DNA of 17,558 bases. It comes from Clostridiaceae bacterium (lineage in GTDB: Bacteria; Bacillota; Clostridia; Clostridiales; Clostridiaceae). The stretch spans positions 1-17,558 of the forward strand of contig CABIZX010000009.1 in assembly GCA_902363375.1 (NCBI GenBank), written 5' to 3'. Shown piece by piece: positions 13,231 to 17,558 of the stretch. The notes under the pieces were generated by a model. That model ran no database searches and was not told the DNA's origin. It saw only the letters and a program-made list of their open reading frames with translations. Each line of letters starts with the position of its first letter. Positions within the stretch are counted from its first letter, which is position 1. The position numbers and the translations under genes are program-made.

Positions 13231-15609
13231 CTAATTCACCTTACCTTTCACGGAAATATCCGGAATCTTAGTCCATTCTTCATTAATACCTTGAACTTTA
13301 ATTTTAATATTTCCATCTAAGATGTAGTCTGATACGTTTGTTAGATCTAATTCATCGTCAAACTTTAATAATTCATAGTCATTAATTTTGTAATTATATA
13401 TTTTATATTCACCTTTTATTGTAGCAGTGCCTGTTGAGTAATCTTTTTTAAATTTAATGCTATTTATAGTTACATTATCTTCTTGTATATGGTAACCAAG
13501 AACTAATTCTATATTTCCAGTAATAGCCCTTTCCTTTGGATCATAATATCCATCCACATTACCTTGCTCGATTATATATGGTAAAAAGTAACCATATGGA
13601 TACTCTATACTTCCATCTGTAGACTTATAGCTTATATCTATGGCATTGACGAATATAGTATCATTTTTTTCTAATGGAGTTTTACCATTTACTTTTAAAT
13701 CATAGTCTACTTGCTTTTCTGTTACAGCAATTAATTTAGATGTATTTTCATTAGAATTATATCTTGAAGAATTACAAATATAATCTAGCAATTCGCAAGT
13801 TCTTAGTTCATACTTCTCATTCTTCTTATTAGAATCATTATAATAGTCATTTCTAATTTTATTAGTTATTTCCCACATATTTAGTGCAGAAGTAAACTTG
13901 TCACTATCTTCTATATATATTTTTTCACCGCTAGCTAAGTTTCCTAAATCCCATACTCTATAAGGAGTCACCACTACTAGCTTTTTAATATCACAATCCA
14001 ATTTATTTATTATATATCCTGTTAGTTTTCCATTAGAAAACTTCAAATCATTTTCTAATGGTTCAAATCTAACATTTAAATTATTAACTCTAAAGATCTC
14101 TGGATTAAGAGATGATATTTCATTAAAGTTATAATATATTTTATCTCCTTCTTTTATTGTGTTTAGTCTCATAGTAGCATTTTCATTACTAATATACTCA
14201 TTACCATATCCATAGTAATTATTTATATCTTCTATAAGATTTAAATTTACATCCTCAGGTTCTTCAATTACTACCTTTCTTACCTTTGCTGTTAAAATAC
14301 CTAAATAGCTTTCAGCCTTTGTTTTGCCTTCCGCATCAATTGATATAATATTTATCTTATTAGCAATTATATCTTGAATTCTGGAATTACTGCCGATGAA
14401 ATATATAAGAATAGTAAATCCTATAGAAATTATAGGTATTAATATCCAGACATAATCTCTTTTATTTAATCGTCTTAACACTATATATATAAGTACACCC
14501 ACAATTAATATATATAGCACGAATAGTATTATCATTAATTGAAATGATGGTAGTCTTACATCCTTTACTTTACTTAATAGTGAAGTTATATTCCATAAAT
14601 TCTCTTCATTTTTACCAATAGTATTATTTACTCCTGATGTTACTGGTGCCCATATTAAATTATTTTCTTTTAAATTAGCTACTTCTTTTGAAGCTAAATC
14701 CCATGGAAATATAATAACTTGTCCATTTTTCTTAATAACTTTATTTATTAAACTTCTATCCTTATCTGTAAGTAATCCTATAGATTCCTTAATATCCATA
14801 TTTATAGCTAGTACCTTTTCACTACTTTCTCCAACATTTATATTTTTCAATGTAGCTTCAGAAAAGGTGCCATTTATTATCTTTCCATTAATGCCACCTA
14901 ATACCTTTTTGTAATTTTCCCCGGTACCAACTATTAATGTTCCACCATTACTTACCCATTGATCTATCTTATTTACATTATCTTGCATCAATTTAGTTGT
15001 GTCGTAGTTATTTATAATTATCATATCAATTGTATCCAAGGATTTAGCATTATTCTCTATAAGCTCTTTTGATATAGTGACTGGAACTATTTTTCTATTT
15101 TCCGTATTATAATCATTTTTCAAATCTAAACTAGATATATAATTTAATCCGTTAAAATCATCAGTTAAAACTCCTACTAATATATCTCCATCATTCAACC
15201 TTCCTCTATTAATGTCAACAGTTTCTTCATGTACAACTTCATTTTTTTCAGTTATTAATCTTATTTTAAATCTCTTTACGATATTTAAGTTATACCACAA
15301 ACTTTTAGTTGTATTTTCAGCAACATTTATACTTTCAGTATTTAAATCATATTTATTTGTATCCGAGACCAATGTCTCAATTTGTATTTTTCCTTGAAAA
15401 TTAACTCCATTATTAGTTATTACTACATTAATAGGGGTTTTACTATTTATCTTATATCTTCCCTCTACCCCATAAGAAACTTTTATATTCATGTTGTATT
15501 TATTATCTACTGCACTTACCACATGAAAATTAAAAGTGATAAAGATAAATACCATACTCAATATAGATAATATAAATCTTAATTTCCCTAGTTTATTTTT
15601 TAAAACCAT
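13231..15609 (-). CDS. Large exported membrane protein with GATase1-like domain, first gene of the vWA/ABC operon
   Basis: A 792-aa protein. A signal peptide (hydrophobic 12-31) has a likely cleavage after VVSA (30-33). The ectodomain starts beta-rich (35-135) and continues with a GATase1-like Rossmann segment (142-240: DILVGVLTDDF, DMIIINNYD, WVSNGGTLIVGTG) that has no catalytic Cys elbow. Two helices (356-378 and 387-405) flank a positive loop, RRLNKRDY, so both flanking regions face outward. A large C-terminal ectodomain (406-792) completes it. The GATase1-like fold near an ABC exporter recalls GldG-like components of GldA/F/G exporters, but the similarity is structural impression only. 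AGGGGG (15617-15622) is 7 nt from the ATG. As first gene it follows the operon's control region. Confidence 0.85.
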   Translation of the reverse strand: MVLKNKLGKLRFILSILSMVFIFITFNFHVVSAVDNKYNMNIKVSYGVEGRYKINSKTPINVVITNNGVNFQGKIQIETLVSDTNKYDLNTESINVAENTTKSLWYNLNIVKRFKIRLITEKNEVVHEETVDINRGRLNDGDILVGVLTDDFNGLNYISSLDLKNDYNTENRKIVPVTISKELIENNAKSLDTIDMIIINNYDTTKLMQDNVNKIDQWVSNGGTLIVGTGENYKKVLGGINGKIINGTFSEATLKNINVGESSEKVLAINMDIKESIGLLTDKDRSLINKVIKKNGQVIIFPWDLASKEVANLKENNLIWAPVTSGVNNTIGKNEENLWNITSLLSKVKDVRLPSFQLMIILFVLYILIVGVLIYIVLRRLNKRDYVWILIPIISIGFTILIYFIGSNSRIQDIIANKINIISIDAEGKTKAESYLGILTAKVRKVVIEEPEDVNLNLIEDINNYYGYGNEYISNENATMRLNTIKEGDKIYYNFNEISSLNPEIFRVNNLNVRFEPLENDLKFSNGKLTGYIINKLDCDIKKLVVVTPYRVWDLGNLASGEKIYIEDSDKFTSALNMWEITNKIRNDYYNDSNKKNEKYELRTCELLDYICNSSRYNSNENTSKLIAVTEKQVDYDLKVNGKTPLEKNDTIFVNAIDISYKSTDGSIEYPYGYFLPYIIEQGNVDGYYDPKERAITGNIELVLGYHIQEDNVTINSIKFKKDYSTGTATIKGEYKIYNYKINDYELLKFDDELDLTNVSDYILDGNIKIKVQGINEEWTKIPDISVKGKVN

Positions 15610-15640
15610 TAATTTACCCCCTATTTAATCATATATCCTA

Positions 15641-15669
15641 ATTATTTTTATTCTGTAAATATACTTCAA
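15641..15669 (-). promoter_or_regulatory. Candidate sigma-A promoter of the vWA/ABC operon
   Basis: On the minus strand, TTGAAG (15664-15669, 4 of 6), a 17-bp spacer and AATAAT (15641-15646, 5 of 6) would start transcription about 25 nt before the ATG at 15609, just ahead of its ribosome binding site. A weaker alternative is TATTAT (15755-15760), 16 bp after TTTGTA. Confidence 0.4.
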
Positions 15670-15775
15670 TTCTATAACATTAAAATCCTTTATTTCATTA
15701 AAATTACATATACAATTTCATTTATATAATTTATTCAACATATTTAATTTTAACATAATAGTATCAGTAAATTTA

Positions 15776-15822
15776 TTACAAATGCATTACAATTTGTTTA
15801 TAAACCCCTTACAATTTGTTTA
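15776..15822. repeat. Phased direct repeats upstream of the vWA/ABC operon
   Basis: TTACAATTTGTTTA occurs exactly twice, at 15787-15800 and 15809-15822, a 22-bp period. A shorter related copy, TTACAAATG, starts at 15776, 11 bp before the first. Each unit contains the odd palindrome ACAA-T-TTGT, and GTTTATAAAC (15796-15805) is a perfect palindrome between them. Spacing of one and two helical turns places the copies on one face of the DNA, as for cooperative protein binding. Confidence 0.5.
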
Positions 15823-15850
15823 CGAAATAATTAAGAAAAAATATAAAAAA

Positions 15851-15890
15851 TATAGATAGATTATTATTTAAATCTATCTATACTTTTTTT
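15851..15890 (-). terminator. Bidirectional-looking intrinsic terminator after the coiled-coil gene pair
   Basis: TATAGATAGATT (15851-15862) and AATCTATCTATA (15871-15882) pair perfectly over 12 bp around an 8-nt loop. On the minus strand the stem is followed by TTTTTTAT, and on the plus strand by CTTTTTTT. It begins 17 nt past the stop at 15899 and separates the two-gene unit from the vWA/ABC operon. Confidence 0.85.
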
Positions 15891-15898
15891 ATTTAGTT

Positions 15899-16621
15899 TT
15901 ATTTACTTCTTAATTTTTCTTCTTCTCTCTCGTCTTCTTTACTTTTCTCTAATTTTTCAATTTCATTACTAATTTTATTCTGCATATTATTAGCGCTTTT
16001 ATTTATGTTTCCTATCTCATTTGCTATTTTATTTTCTAAATTTAATATACTACTACCTAATCTAACTAATTTCTTATTGCTATATGAATTAGAATTGTCA
16101 TTTGCTACTAAATATCCTGATTCAACCTTTAATCTATTTTTTATGTCTTTTAATCTATTTATACTATTTACAGAATGACTTGCCTCTATTAATTCATTTA
16201 AACTTGCAGATATTATAACTCCATCTTTTATCTCATCACCACTAACTTTATTTTTCTCTTCCTCTACTTTCCTTGCTTCAACTTCTTCTTTTCTTTTATC
16301 TATCTCTTTTTGTTTCTCATTCATTAATACCTGTTGTATTTGAGCTTCAATTTCTTTAATTTTATTATTTATTTCTTCCATTTTATATTTCTTTTCTTCT
16401 GGAGTCATCTCTTTTTCCATTAAGGCTTGCTTTTGATCTAAAAAACCTTGCTTCATTTTTTGTAGATTATTAAGTAATTCATTTTGACTATTTTTATCAC
16501 TTAACTTTAAACTACTATTTTCCTTTTTCTCATTATCAACCTTACCATTTTTAAATAATGGACTTGTTTTAGTAATTTCACTATTTTGCATTAAATTTAT
16601 TCCCATAGCATTTATTTTCAT
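15899..16621 (-). CDS. Coiled-coil protein of unknown function with FlxA-like segment
   Basis: A 240-aa, very Lys/Glu-rich protein without signal peptide or membrane helix. A disordered N-terminus is followed by a long helix-forming stretch containing MTPEEKKYKMEEINNKI and EAQIQQVL, which resembles FlxA-like proteins in their MTxxxKKEM and QIxxLxxQL pattern. The central region has VIISASLNELIEA and the C-terminus another charged helix (ENKIANEIGNINKSANN). The start at 16621 is preferred because AAGGGGA (16629-16635, overlapping the upstream stop) lies only 2 nt before an in-frame ATG at 16627 but 8 nt before this one. It is co-transcribed with the preceding small gene and ends at a terminator. 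I do not recognise its function; the FlxA resemblance is weak. Confidence 0.75.
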   Translation of the reverse strand: MKINAMGINLMQNSEITKTSPLFKNGKVDNEKKENSSLKLSDKNSQNELLNNLQKMKQGFLDQKQALMEKEMTPEEKKYKMEEINNKIKEIEAQIQQVLMNEKQKEIDKRKEEVEARKVEEEKNKVSGDEIKDGVIISASLNELIEASHSVNSINRLKDIKNRLKVESGYLVANDNSNSYSNKKLVRLGSSILNLENKIANEIGNINKSANNMQNKISNEIEKLEKSKEDEREEEKLRSK

Positions 16622-16633
16622 CTTCATTTCCCC

Positions 16634-16987
16634 TTACTTATTTATAATAGTGCTTAAAATCTCTTCTTCTTCTTTATAAATAATTTCTCTAATTTCTGGA
16701 TTGTATGAAATTTTTTCCTTCATAACTTCTGATATTATTCTATTTTCATTCATTAGGTTAGTTAAGCTTTCTGCTACAATGATATCTTCTTGTCCTATAT
16801 CTTTATTAACTTTTTCTATTTTAACTCTATTATCTTTCTTCTTAAATTTATTCAATTGTTCTTTAAAATTCTTATTTTTATCCCTATCAAAGTCATTTGT
16901 AATTTTATTTGATTTGTTAAGCTTTTTAACTGTTTTATTTTCATAGACTGCAATCTTTTCAGTGTCAAGATATATTCTGTCTACCAT
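16634..16987 (-). CDS. Small charged protein of unknown function
   Basis: A 117-aa soluble, Lys/Asn/Glu-rich protein. The first half is basic and probably disordered (KKLNKSNKITNDFDRDKNKN). The second half looks helical and includes DIIVAESLTNLMNENRIISE and an acidic YKEEEEIL near the end. That segment resembles VIISASLNELIEA in the gene that follows by 12 nt, so the pair may share an ancestral module or partner. AGGGGTGA lies about 7 nt before the ATG. It is the first gene of a two-gene unit. No known domain can be named; the ribosome binding site and tight coupling to the next gene support it as a real gene. Confidence 0.7.
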   Translation of the reverse strand: MVDRIYLDTEKIAVYENKTVKKLNKSNKITNDFDRDKNKNFKEQLNKFKKKDNRVKIEKVNKDIGQEDIIVAESLTNLMNENRIISEVMKEKISYNPEIREIIYKEEEEILSTIINK

Positions 16988-17020
16988 AATTCTCTCACCC
17001 CTACCAAATACACTTACTTT

Positions 17021-17047
17021 ATTATCGTATTGTTGTACTTTATATTA
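17021..17047 (-). promoter_or_regulatory. Weak candidate promoter of the coiled-coil gene pair
   Basis: On the minus strand GATAAT (17021-17026, 5 of 6) is a possible sigma-A -10, but no good -35 stands 16-18 bp away. The same bases can be read as a degenerate sigma-D (flagellar) promoter: TAAT (17044-17047), 14 nt, TACGATAA (17022-17029), against TAAA and GCCGATAT. Neither reading is convincing alone. Confidence 0.25.
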
Positions 17048-17139
17048 ATAGAATAATTATCCATCTTCTTATTTATGGTTAAAATTTAAAACTAAATGCT
17101 ATATATTTTTAGCTTTATTTTTTCTTAAATATTAAAATA

Positions 17140-17176
17140 ACCTATATTAACAGTCTTATTTTCTATTAATATAGGT
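17140..17176. repeat. Inverted repeat in the gene-free stretch before the rrn operon end
   Basis: ACCTATATTAA (17140-17150) and TTAATATAGGT (17166-17176) are exact reverse complements with a 15-nt loop. On the minus strand the stem is followed by TATTTTAAT, a poor T tract. It could be a back-up terminator for the rrn operon or an operator. Nothing else stands out in 16988-17278 beyond the weak promoter at 17021-17047. Confidence 0.35.
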
Positions 17177-17276
17177 CTTACTTAAAATATTTATTTATAT
17201 AATTATTTCTATAACTCTAAAATTAAGTATGATAATTGCTAATGTAGGCAAAACTCAAAACCGTCATTTATTTAAA

Positions 17277-17309
17277 ACAAAAGAACCTAGATTATAAAAT
17301 CTAGGTTCT

Positions 17310-17310
<1 letters not shown>
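17277..17310 (-). terminator. Intrinsic terminator of the rRNA-tRNA operon
   Basis: AAGAACCTAGATT (17281-17293) pairs perfectly over 13 bp with AATCTAGGTTCTT (17298-17310) around a 4-nt loop. On the minus strand it is followed by TTGTTTTAAA. Its first base is the last A of the tRNA's encoded CCA end, so it ends the rrn-tRNA transcript immediately. Confidence 0.92.
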
Positions 17311-17385
<75 letters not shown>

Positions 17386-17397
17386 ATATGAAAATAA

Positions 17398-17514
17398 CCT
17401 GGCAATAACCTACCCTCCCACACAGCTTCCCATGCAGTACTATCGGCCTCTAGATGCTTAACCTTCGTGTTCGGTATGGAAACGGGTGTATCCATCAAGA
17501 GCATAATTACCAGA
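17398..17514 (-). rRNA. rrf: 5S ribosomal RNA
   Basis: About 117 nt with the standard 5S features on the minus strand. The terminal helix pairs CTGGTAAT with ATTGCCAG. Conserved internal segments include CCGAACACGAAGG, TTAAGCATCTAG, GCCGATAGTACTGCATGGG and TGGGAGGGTAGG. It stands between the 23S gene, expected off the right edge, and tRNA-Phe. The ends are estimated from the terminal helix and may be off by a base or two. Confidence 0.95.
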
Positions 17515-17558
17515 TAAAGAGAATGTTAATGTTCTCTCAAAATTACACAGTGAAATAT
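17515..17558 (-). other. 23S-5S rRNA spacer
   Basis: On the minus strand this reads into the 5S gene from the expected 3' end of 23S rRNA beyond the edge, with CACTGTGTAATTTTGAGAG as in clostridial rrn spacers. AGAGAA (17518-17523) and TTCTCT (17532-17537) can pair and may form part of an rRNA processing stem. Confidence 0.6.

Noticed and set aside
15776..15822. Possible CRISPR-like array from the repeated 14-mer.
   Set aside because: There are only two exact copies with an 8-bp gap, no 25-40 bp repeat or spacer structure and no cas genes.

Overview
The window is strongly AT-rich Firmicute DNA, most likely a Clostridium sensu stricto-type anaerobe. The grounds are AGGAGG-type ribosome binding sites, a TTG start, clostridial-style rRNA leader and 5S sequences, and proteins rich in Lys, Ile, Asn and Glu. 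It is the stretch between two rRNA operons that both read leftward on the minus strand. The left edge (1-190) holds the promoters and leader of one rrn operon, whose 16S gene would lie off the left end. The right edge (17279-17558) holds the 3' end of another: 23S-5S spacer, 5S rRNA, tRNA-Phe(GAA) and a terminator.

Reading rightward from the left edge are a PrxQ/BCP-type peroxiredoxin (431-904) with its own promoter and a strong terminator, then a translationally coupled pair of short CHR-domain (chromate-transporter family) membrane proteins (1273-2414). A LysR-type regulator (2411-3295, minus) converges on the pair and shares its stop-codon CTAG with it. A palindromic T-N11-A site just upstream of a good sigma-A promoter for the pair is a plausible target of this regulator.

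Most of the window (15609 down to 3314, minus) is one tightly packed eight-gene operon. In transcription order it encodes a 792-aa secreted/membrane protein with a GATase1-like fold; an ABC ATPase; an ABC-2 permease; a 508-aa membrane protein with an extracellular coiled coil, a Gly/Ser/Asn linker and a compact C-terminal motif; a MoxR AAA+ ATPase; a DUF58 protein; a BatA-like vWA membrane protein; and a 955-aa protein with two vWA domains around a GATase1-like domain and a long basic cytoplasmic tail. Gaps are overlaps or a few bases, apart from 37 nt before the last gene, so the products probably act together. I infer a MoxR/vWA chaperone-like assembly machine combined with an ABC exporter at the cell envelope. 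The substrate is unknown. The lysR gene lies only 18 nt downstream and may be co-transcribed.

Upstream of this operon, past a control region with helically phased direct repeats and a terminator, is a two-gene unit (16987 to 15899, minus) encoding highly charged, coiled-coil-rich proteins of unknown function. The second has a FlxA-like stretch. No mobile element, CRISPR array or integrase gene was found.
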